This document shows positions 1-10,893 of a DNA stretch of 64,000 bases, in pieces; the stretch's first letter is position 1, and every line of letters starts with the position of its first letter. A program made the translations under genes and the position numbers. The stretch lies in contig OY735231.1 in assembly GCA_963457665.1 (NCBI GenBank), positions 41,220,524-41,284,523 on the forward strand, given 5' to 3'. The stretch comes from Thysanoteuthis rhombus (lineage: Eukaryota; Mollusca; Cephalopoda; Oegopsida; Thysanoteuthidae). Below the pieces are notes generated by a model, which saw only the letters and a program-made list of their open reading frames with translations, was not told where the DNA came from and searched no databases.

Positions 1-1
1 C

Positions 2-477
2 CAATGCCGGAGTTAGATTGTGCGGGGCCTTAAATTTATAAAAATACTCATAAATATTAGAGCTCATGATTTTTTACATATATAGCAAAGTATTTTTTTT
101 TGTTCGGTGTACAACCAGATTATACAAGAAATACATCTGATACTCAAATAATACCAACTTTTTCGTTTTGATTTTGTGTGCGGTGGCTATGAGTTCAGTT
201 TCGAATACCTTCGTATCTATGCGTATAACATTGATACTACACACCCATCAATTACTGTAATAAAATGATGTTCTGAATTCGTAATATTTTGCTAAAATCT
301 TGGAATATAAACATCCAGTCGTACACAAATGTTGTAGACAGTGTAGAACTATTATAATAGAGAAAGTACAGAATCGCTGAATCAGACTTGATTGCTTGAA
401 AACATTTAGTTTGGGGCCCTTGAAAATGCGGGGTCTGTGGCTAATACTACTTAGGCTACATAGTTAAACCGGCACTG
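2..477. mobile_element. Candidate non-autonomous hAT-type DNA element
   Basis: The left edge begins CAATGCCGGAGTTA and the complement of the right edge begins CAGTGCCGGTTTAA. These are imperfect terminal inverted repeats of the CAGTGCCGG type seen in many hAT elements. GGGGCC-like words lie just inside both ends. The interior is AT-rich and has no transposase reading frame, so it would be a non-autonomous copy. The left flank lies outside the window, so the expected 8-bp target duplication cannot be checked. Confidence 0.4.
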
Positions 478-1190
478 ACTATCGGAAATCGATATGAAAG
501 CCCCTCCCCCCCCAATCGATCGGCACATACAAAGATAGAAAACTTTTTCAGAGACTCACCTGTTGCAGTTTCTCCTTATTTATCTCCTTCGCTGCTTCCG
601 TAAGATTTTCATTCACAAGATCGAAATTGAAATCCGATACTTATTTCTGATTCATATCGATCTAATTTCTTTGGGAAAAAAATCTGCACCGGATACAATT
701 CTTAGGACTTGAATTATAAATATAAATTCCTTTTTCGAGTAAAAAGTATATATATTTTCAATGTTAATATCTTCACTTCTTTATTTGTACCGCATGTGCG
801 AATGCGGGCAAAGAAAGTGTGTGTTGTATACTGCAACGAACGATAGCAATTCTTCCTTTTGGTATTTTCCTCTGGTGTCTATAAAATCTTTCTTTTTTTT
901 TTTTCCACTGTCGGTTTTGTAAGGTTGCTGTAGTTCAACTCCGGAGCGTCATGAAGATGACGCACTGAACGGGAAAAGGATATAGGAACGTTAACAGCTC
1001 TGTGATGAGAGCTGACAATCGTAGTGGGAGCGGTAGGGTTTGCTTCTCGTCGTGTATATGTCAGTGCTTGGCGCACAGCAGCCAAGTTGCCTGCCTGGCT
1101 GACTGACTGGCGACGAGCTAGTGAAGGAGTTGTCGTTCTATCGGCCGCCGTTGGATGAACGGTGGGAACGAGCTGCTGTGAAAAAAACAC
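478..1190. other. Non-coding stretch, nothing recognised
   Basis: AT-rich single-copy-looking sequence with a short run of C residues. Open frames here are short and biased. No domain, splice-bounded exon or RNA gene was seen. Confidence 0.5.
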
Positions 1191-1195
1191 ACCAT

Positions 1196-1392
1196 GTGGA
1201 TGCACACACACACACGCGCACACACATACATACGAATGCAGGCATGCAAATCTGGATATCTTGCATCTTTTCCATCTTCTTCTATGCACACACGAATACA
1301 CACACTCATGTACACACTCAAATACATACACGCCTACAAATCAGGAACTCTGAATGTTTCCCTCTTTCTTTTTGTTTTCTCGAGCCTACACA

Positions 1393-1427
<35 letters not shown>
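1196..1427. repeat. CA-rich low complexity followed by (CT)n
   Basis: Interrupted (CA)n with CACACG and TACA variants is followed at 1395-1427 by a clean (CT)n tract. Histidine/threonine-rich and serine/leucine-rich frames through it are artefacts of the dinucleotide repeats. Confidence 0.85.
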
Positions 1428-1430
<3 letters not shown>

Positions 1431-1870
1431 TATCTATCGTTCTTCATTCTGCTATTCCAAACCATTCTTTTGTTCTCTTCTCATTCTTTAATTTATGTTG
1501 CTCGCAGCCAGGTCAGTCACAGAGTTCGGAGTTAGGAAACGGGTGCCTGTCGCTTGCATTATCGAACGTGGTGTAGAGATCGGTCGCCTCCCTGCTCGTA
1601 AGTTCCATCCATGCACACTGAAGATTTTGAGAATGGTACTCAATGCCTCTCTGCTAAGCGCTCATCCTAGAGAGTAGGATTGAGGACGCCTTGAAAGGAA
1701 TGAGCTCCGCCAGATTATCTCGTCCGTGAAAAACAGGGTGCCCGAATGACACAGTGCAGAGAACGGAGTCCTTACACTGACTTACTGGTACAAGGAAGGA
1801 TAGGATATACGAATATATTTAGGACTGTTTTGCTATTGAAAACAGGACAGATTTTTAGTAACAGTTACAA
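1428..1870. other. Non-coding stretch, nothing recognised
   Basis: More balanced in base composition than its surroundings. One short frame (about 60 codons) has no recognisable domain. Confidence 0.4.
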
Positions 1871-1874
1871 GAAT

Positions 1875-2037
1875 TACATCATCATCAACATCAATATCAT
1901 CATTAACATCACCGTCATCATTAACATCAACATCATCATCTTTTTTAGCGTCTGTCGTTGGACATATGCCATCCCAAGATTCACCAGACCTCGTTGGAGT
2001 CGCGGCCCATTTTCCTGAACTCGTCGAGACGTCAACA
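1875..2037 (-). mobile_element. RTE-type LINE, 3' end (part 1 of a split copy)
   Basis: Read on the minus strand, this is the last ~160 bp of the RTE-like LINE that recurs through the window. It holds the coding end with the GTCCAACGACAGACG-type motif, then a GAT/AAT-rich tail (written here as ATCATCATCAACATC). Short GAT-repeat tails at the 3' end are characteristic of RTE-clade LINEs. The upstream part of the same copy resumes at 2462, beyond an inserted SINE block. Confidence 0.65.
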
Positions 2038-2038
2038 T

Positions 2039-2039
<1 letters not shown>

Positions 2040-2074
<35 letters not shown>

Positions 2075-2427
2075 TACACTGAAGAGATGTAATACATCGA
2101 AACAGCTGCGGATGACACAATAATTAATGCTCCTCTATTCAGGGTTGAGCACTCTTTAAGTGAGGTAACTCATCCACTGTAAGCTTATGCAATGCTCTTC
2201 TATAGGAATTGAGCACTCTGGTGGATGAGGGATTTCTGCGTAATTTGAATATATCGCTTTAATTCAGCCTTATTGCCTGTCCAGTTCCGTAGTCCAGAGG
2301 TAGGATATCGGCCTCCGGGTCTGAAGAGAAAGTTTCAATTCTGCCTTGCGGTACTGGATGGGATAATGGAAAGTCCATAGCCACATTGAAGAGATGTAAT
2401 ACATCGAAACAGCTGTCTGTGGATGAC

Positions 2428-2460
<33 letters not shown>
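2040..2460 (+). mobile_element. tRNA-derived SINE, partly dimeric, with (TA)n tail, inserted in a LINE
   Basis: The block opens with (TA)n (2040-2072). A 5'-truncated SINE tail (GAAGAGATGTAATACATCGA) follows, then a longer copy from about 2120 to 2430 that ends in the same tail and a (TA)n tract (2431-2460). The longer copy has a tRNA-like head near 2285-2350: an A-box-like AGTCCAGAGGTAGGATATC and a B-box-like AGTTTCAATTCTGCC. A GAGCACTCT-containing segment is duplicated upstream of the head (near 2145 and 2210). Related copies lie at 41062-41342 and, on the minus strand, 46603-47190. It separates two pieces of one RTE LINE, so it arrived after that LINE. Confidence 0.65.
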
Positions 2461-2461
<1 letters not shown>

Positions 2462-2462
<1 letters not shown>

Positions 2463-2600
2463 TGCATATGATCCACATTGCGAGTCATGATGCCCAGCGG
2501 TTGTCTAGCATTCTTACGACATGGCCGGCCCATTACCATTTGAGTTCTTATAGATTTTATGATTACCCTGACTTCTGTTCTTTTTCTTTTGTGTTCATCA
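2462..2600 (-). mobile_element. RTE-type LINE fragment (part 2 of a split copy)
   Basis: On the minus strand this encodes the W-A-G-H-V-A-R-like segment that ends RTE-type ORFs (here complementary to GACATGGCCGGCCCATTACC), followed by the H-D-S-Q-C-G segment. It sits just upstream, in LINE order, of the piece at 1875-2037. The two are parts of one insertion separated by a SINE. Confidence 0.6.
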
Positions 2601-2759
2601 TGAAAATCACCCAAGTGTAATTTGCCTATTATATTTCTTCTACCTTCGGTAACGATGGAAAGTGATCAATGTCACCTCGGCCCTTGAGATGTAAACGAAT
2701 TTCGACCTAGAGATGAATAGTTCTTATACCTATTCATACGAAACTCTTGACCAAAATTA

Positions 2760-3110
2760 TCTCCATAACTGTCAAAATAAATTTCTTTAGTTTACAAGTT
2801 AGTCCAGCATGCTGGCTGTCTATGTATGTATCTTGTGTACTGACCACACCTATGGAACTAGAGGGCTGAAATCCTCTGCATATACTCTTTATTATACCTA
2901 CAAAAAACAGTTTTTTAAACTGCCCCAGTTTTTAATTTGATGTAAGTATATGCTAAACTGATCCCTTATTTTGCGTCCAGCAGCATTCCCGTGTGTTTTT
3001 GAAAATTCAAACATATTTGGTGATCACTGCCCAACAAAAAGTAGAAGAGGTAACATTCATCATTTGTCCTTTTTTTCTTGCCTCTCCACAGCTTTTATTT
3101 ATAATCATTT
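2760..3110 (-). repeat. Dispersed repeat family A, diverged copy
   Basis: Minus-strand copy of the commonest dispersed repeat in the window. Landmarks are the AACTGTCAA-type right end near 2768, a GGCTGTCTATGTATGTA segment, the TATGCTAAACTGATCCC segment near 2950, and GTGATCACTGCCCAACAAAA near 3020. The family looks non-coding. Confidence 0.6.
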
Positions 3111-3164
3111 TTTTTTCGTTTTGTTCCGAACACTCTCCGCCCTGTTTCTGTCTTTTACCTCTGT

Positions 3165-3862
3165 TAGAAACCATCAAGGAGAACTGTCGGCATCGATTTC
3201 CACAGTTCTCAAGTTGTTTTGACTGGTTATTTATGGATGTACCTCTCACGCGTGTAGGCATCCGTTGCAGTTTCCGGGGAAGGGGTGCAGACTGATATAT
3301 TCTGGGGGGGGTGAGGATACTCAAAGGCCAGGGGATATATTCGATTGTAGAAGACGAAAGAATGTCTAAACTGTGACTTGTTCTAAGCTATCACAATCCA
3401 TAGTGACCCTTTTGATACTCGTCGTCTATATGAGTTCCCAGCTTCCAAACCAACTCGCCTCGTTAGGAAGGCCTGATCCAAGGCGGGGGTGGCAAATGAA
3501 CGTTTTGACCCCAGTCAGACGCCCACAATCACGCATACAGGCAGCACCGATGGTTAGAGGGCTGAAAATTGAATTTAAAAAAACGTTTTTTTCTTCTCTA
3601 TTCTCTACCACCCATTCATAAACACTTTCTTGAAACTCCTCTGGAATAGGTTTTTGGGGGTGGGTTCTATTTGCAATGAAAGTTTATGCTAAATTGGTCT
3701 CAAGTTTGTATCTGGCAAGACTCTTTTAGTGATTATTACTGAAAGGCGAGAGAAGTAAATTATTGATTGATGACACTATTTTTCAAATTTTTAATTGATT
3801 GCCCCCAACTCGGTACGCAACTAAAAACGTTGGTCACGTGACGGTTTCTAATGAGTGACAAA
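3165..3862 (-). repeat. Dispersed repeat family A, longer copy
   Basis: Begins TTAGAAACCATCAAGG (right terminus in the family's orientation) and ends GTCACGTGACGGTTTCTAAT, the complement of the family's left terminus. It is about 700 bp instead of the usual 400-480, and the central part (3290-3520) is not shared with other copies. It may be an internal insertion or two copies fused. Confidence 0.6.
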
Positions 3863-4381
3863 CCAAACATTTTTTTTGGGGGGGGGGTATCCAAAACTAC
3901 TCACTTTTCTGTTTCTATCTTCCTCCTCAGTTGTACATTCTCTTTTTTTAATTTCCAGATTTAATTATTTTTTTGTCTTTCAGATCTCACAATGTAGTTT
4001 CTCCCTCTTTCATCTGCTAACCCAGTGGTTCTTGACCTTTTTTGCTCTCTGAACCATTCCGACATCTCAAAAGATTACTCACTATAAAAAGTAATCTAAT
4101 AATATATCATATGGCAGAAAACATACATCATATATTCCTGAATACTAAAGAATTTTCCTTTCGTTAACACTACTCGTCTCGAGTGGATACATACCCGTGA
4201 GAAAAACTTCTTTATAAAAGAAAAAAAATACTCAAATATGAGCATTAATGTACTTCTAAAGTCTTTGTAATTTCTTTATCGTTTGTTGCATGGGAAAATC
4301 CGAGATGGTACTTAGCATTGACAGTGTGGAAATGAAACGATCGAGAAAAAATGTTTCTTACATCTCAAATCATTTTTATTA

Positions 4382-4383
<2 letters not shown>
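3863..4383. other. Non-coding stretch
   Basis: AT-rich. The only landmark is CAGTGGTTCTTGACC at 4023, which resembles a single hAT-type terminus; no partner end was found. Confidence 0.4.

Positions 4384-4452
<69 letters not shown>
4384..4452. repeat. (TA)n microsatellite
   Basis: About 69 bp of uninterrupted TA. The tyrosine/isoleucine frames through it are not genes. Confidence 0.95.
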
Positions 4453-4454
<2 letters not shown>

Positions 4455-6420
4455 TGTATAGTGGTAGTAATTTGACAATGGGGTAGTGAACGATTTGAGA
4501 AAAGGTGTGTTGCATCTATAAAAATGTATATTATGAAGATAAGATTTATATGGCACTACTGCAGCAAATGCAGTTCTCATATCTCCGGATAATATGCTAA
4601 ACTGGGGACAAAACTCAGCAAGTCAGTGCAAGTCGTTATCGAAGAGGTAAGAGGGTATCCTTGAGTAGGAGGAGGTCAACCTGAGGTGTTCTCGGCACAC
4701 AGTCTGGGTCAGATGGAAAAGATGATATGTCTGTGCTTTGGTTCTAGTCTGGATTGATAAGTTTGGTCCTGAGTGGTTGTATTGATGAAATGGGCGTCTT
4801 CCATGTCTATCCTGGTGTGTCCATGTGTGATTTCTTCATCTGGCTCTGTGTATGTGTATGTTAGTGTGTACGTGAGCCCAATGTGGTAGCTTGTAATTAG
4901 TATTTTTGTCTATGCGTATTTTCTTCTCTCTTTTCGATGTTTATTCGTGTTTTCTCCTGCCATGCGCAAGTGACCAGTGTGTCTCTATGTGCCCTCGTCC
5001 TTAAAGGGATCAGTGAGTGTTTGTGTGATAAGTATTTGTGTCTGACCATGTGCGTTTGCCTCTTTAAGGGACAGAGTGTATTATCCAATTCCTCGAGTTT
5101 GTGAATGACCATCTTCGATTTTGATTTGCTTTTATTTCGAAATTAGTGCAATCAGTGTTGTTGCTAGTTAGAATCGTCAGTATCTTTGGAACATCGTTTT
5201 GCATCCAGGTATGAGCTGCCCTGATGCATTTACGTGTTATGAAGTCTTATATTTGTTTGATCAGGCTGGCTTTGAGTGGGTTAAAGTATTACTTGTATTT
5301 ATTTTTCTATCTAATTATCATCAATTTTTAGGGCACTCTGATATTCATACACTCCTTTTTGAGGGGTCTATAGTCTTATCATGGTGAAGTTTGTTGCAAT
5401 TATGGCTTCGTATCACGTAACACTAGCCGAGAGAGGGAGCTTTTGTGCACTTATTTAACTAGATCGCTAATAGGTGCTGAGATGCTGGTAGTGATTTGCA
5501 TATTCAGTTTTCTTCCGTTAGAGCTGAAGTTGGAGGTGGTTGAGTTTGTAATTAGTCTGATTTGCATCATGACAATTTTTTCATTCTTTTTATTTTGTTC
5601 TATTCAACTGACGCTATTATTAAAATGTGAAATTAATGTATTTGCTACAGTTTTTCTGCATTGCAATCTGTTTCTGAAGACGCCAATGATCTAATGTCTA
5701 ATATGATACATCAATACAACCCCCCATTGAACAAACCAATCACATAAAACTAGTAATTTACTACAAAAATTTTAAAACGTCTAACCTTGTTATTAATAAC
5801 AACGGTTGCTGACAAAGACCAGTATTAACCAAACTAATTTCGTATAATTATTTGCATGACTTTTAGGGCAACCTTTCTCCCATTCACCACCTTCGAATAC
5901 ACGTATTGTACATACTGCTACTACTACATTGTGTAGACGTCTAACCTTCCTTCTTCTGATCAGTTTGCAATTAAGACACATTTAAAGAAACATGCACAAA
6001 TTCATAACACCGATGCGCTAAATTATGGTCATCAACACTCAAATACTCTGCTAATTCAATTGCTGAAAATGACTCGTCATAAAAACCAAACCCTTTGTAA
6101 GATCACTTGAGGACATGGCCAGAAAGTTTTTCTAGTGTTTAATAACTAGTAGCATCTCATAAAGGGATTAAGATCGTCCATCACGATAAAAACATTTACA
6201 TTGAAAAAATCCTCGTATTCACTTCCACTACTTCATGTTGTTGATAAAGACTTACAAATCAGTTGAAAGCAAGCACTCGGTCTAAATTAATATTCGGTCA
6301 ATTTTTACATCAGTTTAACCCAGAAAGTCGTTCTCTTGTAAGAAATCAGCCAAAATTGCTGAAAAAGATAAAATGACATTCCTTGTTAGTCGTGTTCCAC
6401 CAAACTTGCATAAATGAATG
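4453..6420. other. Non-coding stretch, nothing recognised
   Basis: GT-rich between 4790 and 5090. There, two similar segments containing CTTTAAGGGA or CCTTAAAGGGA lie about 65 bp apart, suggesting a small local duplication. The remainder is AT-rich. Frames up to about 80 codons show hydrophobic composition but no recognisable domain. Confidence 0.4.
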
Positions 6421-6421
6421 A

Positions 6422-8950
6422 TTGTTGTCCAATTATTTTTTATATGGAAAGTCTAGTAAGTCCCGACAGGATAATGCCGTTGTCACCAGCAGTACAGAAG
6501 TAGGAACGCCTTCTTCCGAAATGGCAAATGGGATTCACTTGGCTGAAGATTTTATGGTGGCTTTTTGCGGGGTATCATCATGTAAAGATATATTAATCAC
6601 AACGAAAGAATATAAATCCAACGTAATTAACAAAATACATCCAGTTATAAACTATTCTGGCGAAAATTCGTCACTTAAGTCGCAAAATCTTCATCAGTCA
6701 TCTTGTGAAAACTGTAATTTACAACACGTCGGTAAAACTGCACTCTCCCGGAATGAACGTATGGATACACATAGAACTAGTACTGAGGGTTATGAACATA
6801 TAATTGACGAGAGAGGTATGCACCAATTCATCTTTTTTCAATTCCCTAGCCTGATGTGGAGATCACCCTGCTTGTTCTCATATAAATATGAATAATAGAG
6901 AATCGGCTATTTCGTGTGAAGATCTATTTTTTCCCGAAGTCTAAAAGTGTATAAATGATGATTTTCCTGGATCTTTCAATTACTTTAGGAAACTTCTGAA
7001 TCAAAGAAAATAGATATTGAAAGATAAAGTTTTTAAAATAATGTTACAACAATCTGAATTGATATATAAGATAACAATATTACATCAGTTCTTCGGATAT
7101 ATATCAGATATGATTGACACAAAATTATGTAAACCACCAATCAAGAAAGAGAAAAGTATATCTAGTAATGTTTGCATCATTTTTTCAATGAAAATAAAGG
7201 ACTTGGTGATATAAATTTGTCTAAACTCTTCAGTCACAAGGAAATGTTAGAAACTCCATCGAGTGAATTAAGAAAGGAAGAAAATAGACACATAGATTAG
7301 GACCAGCAATACGAAATAATGTTTTAAATTATATATTAAAAGTAAAAACTCTTAGTATAAGTAAAGATAAAGAAATTAATACTCCAAAATGTGAGTGCCA
7401 GGCCTTGTGATTATGTGAGAAAAATCTTGGCCACATATCAACTGGTTAACTAAAGATTTAAAAAAAAACTCTTAGAAGGGAAAACACAAATGGTCCGAAT
7501 CACAGAGAACCAGAGTTTAAATTATAGTAAGTGTTTAAATGAGATAAAAAAAAAACTCTAGATATTTTTATTTCATCTATGTCAAATGAATATCAAATAA
7601 TAGAATCAACGTTCAACTGATGGAAAGAAAAGGTACTCAGATTTCAAGTGGAAAAATCCAACTGGTGAAATGCTTTAAACACACTCAAGAACGAGTCGAG
7701 CATGAGTATTAGCATATCTCTTGCAACTTCGAGATAAATTGATTATAGTTACGATTGAAAAAGCGGCAAATAATATGGCATTTATAAGTGAAAAATATTA
7801 TATGCAAACGATAGTGCCTGCTATAAGTTTAATAAGACCACCATTATCTGCGTATGAAGTATCTACTTGTGACTGTGATAATATCAAATTTAATGACATG
7901 GTATGTGAAAATTTATGACTTGAAATAAATGAAAAAATACAAAAGTTACCAATTTTGTATTGGATACCATTTAAGGTATCCAATACGTAATTGGTAACAT
8001 AAAGATCGAATAGACGCTCGCTTTATTGTAGCCTCTAGAGCTTTTAGTACTATACCTCTTTGCAAAGATATTTGGAAAGTTTTTAATTTGATATATGATC
8101 AAATACAGAAATTCCCTAATAAAAGTAAAATTCTACAGTAATCTAAATCACTTTTAGGGAAAATGATTCTTTGCTCTTGAAGAAAAATTGGATATTATAG
8201 ATACCCATAAAGGGGCTAAATCTATCTCAACCTACGATTTTATTACTCTTTAATGAAACATTCCTCATGAACTGCTCATCATAGAATTAAATGAAATAAT
8301 ATACTTGGCATTTGTAGGAGGAAATAGTAGATATATTGGGATCATAAAATCTAAAGTTTTCCAGTATAAAACGAAAAAGGGCAAAACTTACTTTACGTGC
8401 TCTTCCCTTAAGGCGATTGTTAGTCATCTTATTCGGGAATGTTACTTTAAAATAGGAAATATAATATTCCATCAAATCAAAGACATCCCTATGGGAATTG
8501 GTCCTGTACATTACTGAGCTAATTTGTATCAACATTGACATGAACATATATTCCTTTCGTCTTTAATTAGAACTAATTTGAACGAGCTGGTTCATTTCTA
8601 GGCTGTACCCATTTTATAGATGATCTATTTTCTCCTATTGATAGAGGAGAATTCGGAAATCGGATAGTAATCTATACTTTAAGGATCTTGGAATAAAGTA
8701 TACACATCACGTGTGAACGTAACGGAATGCGAAGAACATTCTTGGATTCTTATATCGAAGATAGAGTGTATGTCTATTAGTTATTTGTTAAACAAGACTC
8801 ATTTCGGTTCCGTAAAGTACGTATACCAAAGCAAATAGTATTCCTTATCATCTATTTTACGAGACTGTATTATCAGGATATTTGAGAATAGCTAGAACTA
8901 CTCTTGGATTTATTGATCTTTTTCAGAAAATTGCTTATACATATGATAAT
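6422..8950 (+). mobile_element. Decayed Penelope-like retroelement with upstream GIY-YIG domain (Naiad-like)
   Basis: The 5' part has an open frame at 6422-6895. Near residues 95-117 it reads C-E-N-C, then H-V-G-K-T, R-N-E-R and a histidine, matching the Y-V-G-K-T...R-x-N-x-R...H core of GIY-YIG nucleases. Further downstream come reverse-transcriptase landmarks in order: a K-A-A-N-N-M-A-F-I stretch near 7750, a P-I-L-Y-W-I-P stretch near 7955, C-Y-F-K-I-G-N and I-P-M-G near 8440-8500, F-I-D-D-L near 8615 and L-R-I-A-R-T-T-L near 8885. Penelope-like elements pair an RT with GIY-YIG. Having the nuclease upstream of the RT fits the permuted Naiad/Chlamys clade. The copy is old and broken many times. 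Confidence 0.6.
7945..7998. repeat. Long near-perfect palindrome (hairpin)
   Basis: Arms GTTACCAATT/AATTGGTAAC and GTATTGGATACC/GGTATCCAATAC pair around a 6-base loop, with one 2-base internal mismatch: 22 base pairs in 54 bases. It lies inside the Penelope-like element at its P-I-L-Y-W-I-P segment, so one arm is probably a local inverted duplication of the other. Confidence 0.85.
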
Positions 8951-10013
8951 TGTTAAGATGTTGTATTAGAAAGCATATTCCAACCGACACTGGGGTTAAC
9001 AGAGTAGTAAATCGAACAGTTGAATACGTAAACAAATGAAGAAAATGAGCATCGTGCTGGACTCGAACCTGCGTAGTACTGCACGATGTCCATTCTCTCA
9101 AATCAGTTGCGTGGGCAGCTGTTCAATTTGCTATTTTGTTAACACTACTACTGGACGATATATGTTTATGAAAAATTTACAATAATTATTGCATTTAGTC
9201 GGATATAAACTGTCCAGTCGAAGGATTTTTTCTTTTTTGAATTTCATTATATTTTACTTTGTATTTTTTGTACCTAACATAGCTATTTTTTTACAGAATT
9301 TATATAGCTATTTTCCATAGAAACATGGTAAAGGCGGGTCAAACTAATAAGACTTCATGTTTTTAATTTTCTGAACGCATATATCAGACAATCAATGGTC
9401 CAAATAAATGGAATAGATTCGTACAATAAAATATATGACTTTGAATTAACAAAATAAGCAACACACATCGAATATAGATAAATAGGAAAATGAAATACTG
9501 TTGCATGGTCCACGTAAACAGACTCATACAATTTTATCCAGAACAACTAATCGAATAATTGAATAACATTAAATAAAATTAAATATAATGTAAATAACTA
9601 TAGACGATTGAAAGTCAAACTGAATATATTACAAGTATCTTGAATTGAATACTAAAGTTAAATACAAGAGCAGAGGTTGTGTCTAATCAACAAGGCTATG
9701 GGAAGCCATGGAATATGACTGTACTGTTTTTAATCCCCCAGACAGGTCAATAGTTAGACAACTGATGATATCCACCATAATATTTAACATACGTCATTGG
9801 AAGCTAAATATAAACAACGATATCAAATCTTTATATTCTGTGGATAGCAGAAAATATTCGAGCATAGTACATTAACAGGGATCAGAAAGTAACTGACTTG
9901 CACGATATGACATAATAGATTTATTTGAGAGATTGTTTGTATCAAAATTATGAAATTTCTCATGAAAATTTTTTTTAGCTGAAATGAATAACTTGGGTGT
10001 AATCATTCATATG

Positions 10014-10016
<3 letters not shown>
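8951..10016. other. Non-coding stretch with a tRNA-like scrap and a short dispersed repeat
   Basis: Near 9056-9080, read on the minus strand, GGTTCGAGTCC is a good tRNA B box, but no matching acceptor stem or A box is in place. At 9697-9780 there is a segment (ACAACTGATGATATCC) related to 10540-10640 (ACAACTGATGATCCCA). Nothing else was recognised. Confidence 0.35.
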
Positions 10017-10089
<73 letters not shown>

Positions 10090-10130
10090 CTGTGTGTGTG
10101 TGTGTCTGTGTGTGTCTGTGTCTGTGTGAG
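10017..10130. repeat. (TA)n followed by (TG)n/(TGTC)n
   Basis: About 58 bp of TA pass directly into TG and TGTGTC repeats. It is a compound microsatellite. Confidence 0.95.
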
Positions 10131-10194
10131 ATTGGGTTATAATGAGGTCCCAGAAAAAATATTGCGAGCTAAATGCAAAAATCATCGGTTAAAA

Positions 10195-10290
10195 CCAATG
10201 CTGACATTTTTTGTGGCCGTTTCGGTTGACATCTTTTGAGAAGCAAATGGTGCTAGATCGGGTGAATAGGGGAGGTTGTAAAAAGCAATG
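10195..10290 (-). pseudogene. Possible mariner-type transposase fragment
   Basis: On the minus strand a short frame reads L-P-Y-S-P-D-L-A-P, which matches the P-P-Y-S-P-D-L-A-P motif carrying the last catalytic aspartate of mariner-family transposases. The fragment is under 100 bp; no ends or other transposase blocks were found around it. Confidence 0.35.
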
Positions 10291-10317
10291 GTCAGTAAGA
10301 GATTTTTTACTGACCAT
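10288..10317. repeat. Perfect 11-bp inverted repeat
   Basis: ATGGTCAGTAA and its exact complement are separated by 8 bases, next to the putative mariner fragment. No U-run follows to suggest a terminator. Confidence 0.8.
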
Positions 10318-10849
10318 CGGTCTTTACGGACACTAAAATGTTTTTGCGTTCCCCTGCAACTGTAACTAAGAGCACAGCCATGATACAATGCATTATACGC
10401 AACTGGGGCAACCTACGTAATTACGCCCTGTTTCAAAGAATTAATACGTGGTATAAAATAATGACAATATACAATAGATGTAAAACCTTGTTTAAAATGA
10501 CAAACTTCATGCATGACATAAATTATGTAATAAGAACGGGAAGTGGTGTTTGATCAACACTGCTGGGATGTGATGTTGATATGACCGTTTTGTTTTTAAA
10601 ATCCCTGAAACAGCTACATGGTAAACAACTGATGATCCCAACGAGAGACAATTTATAGATTATACTATAACAACAAAGTATAGGTAAAACGGGGAGAAAA
10701 AAAATGAAGAAAATTACATAAATTGTATAGGCAGATATTGGGAAATAGGTGATTGGATTTACACAAGAAATCTTTCGAAAAAAGGTAAGGTTTTGGTGCT
10801 TAAAGCTGTAAAGCTTTGTAGACTATATATATATGTGTGTGTGCGTCTG

Positions 10850-10893
<44 letters not shown>

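Noticed and set aside
879-1576. Frames up to 151 codons with cysteine/valine or histidine/threonine runs
   Set aside because: They translate CA/TG and CT repeats; no domain outside them.
4023-4140. A hAT element starting CAGTGGTTCTTGACC
   Set aside because: No matching inverted terminus found within several hundred bases; a single short word is not enough.
9040-9110. A tRNA gene on the minus strand
   Set aside because: Only the B box is good. The acceptor-stem 5' half is not at the required distance and no anticodon arm can be drawn.
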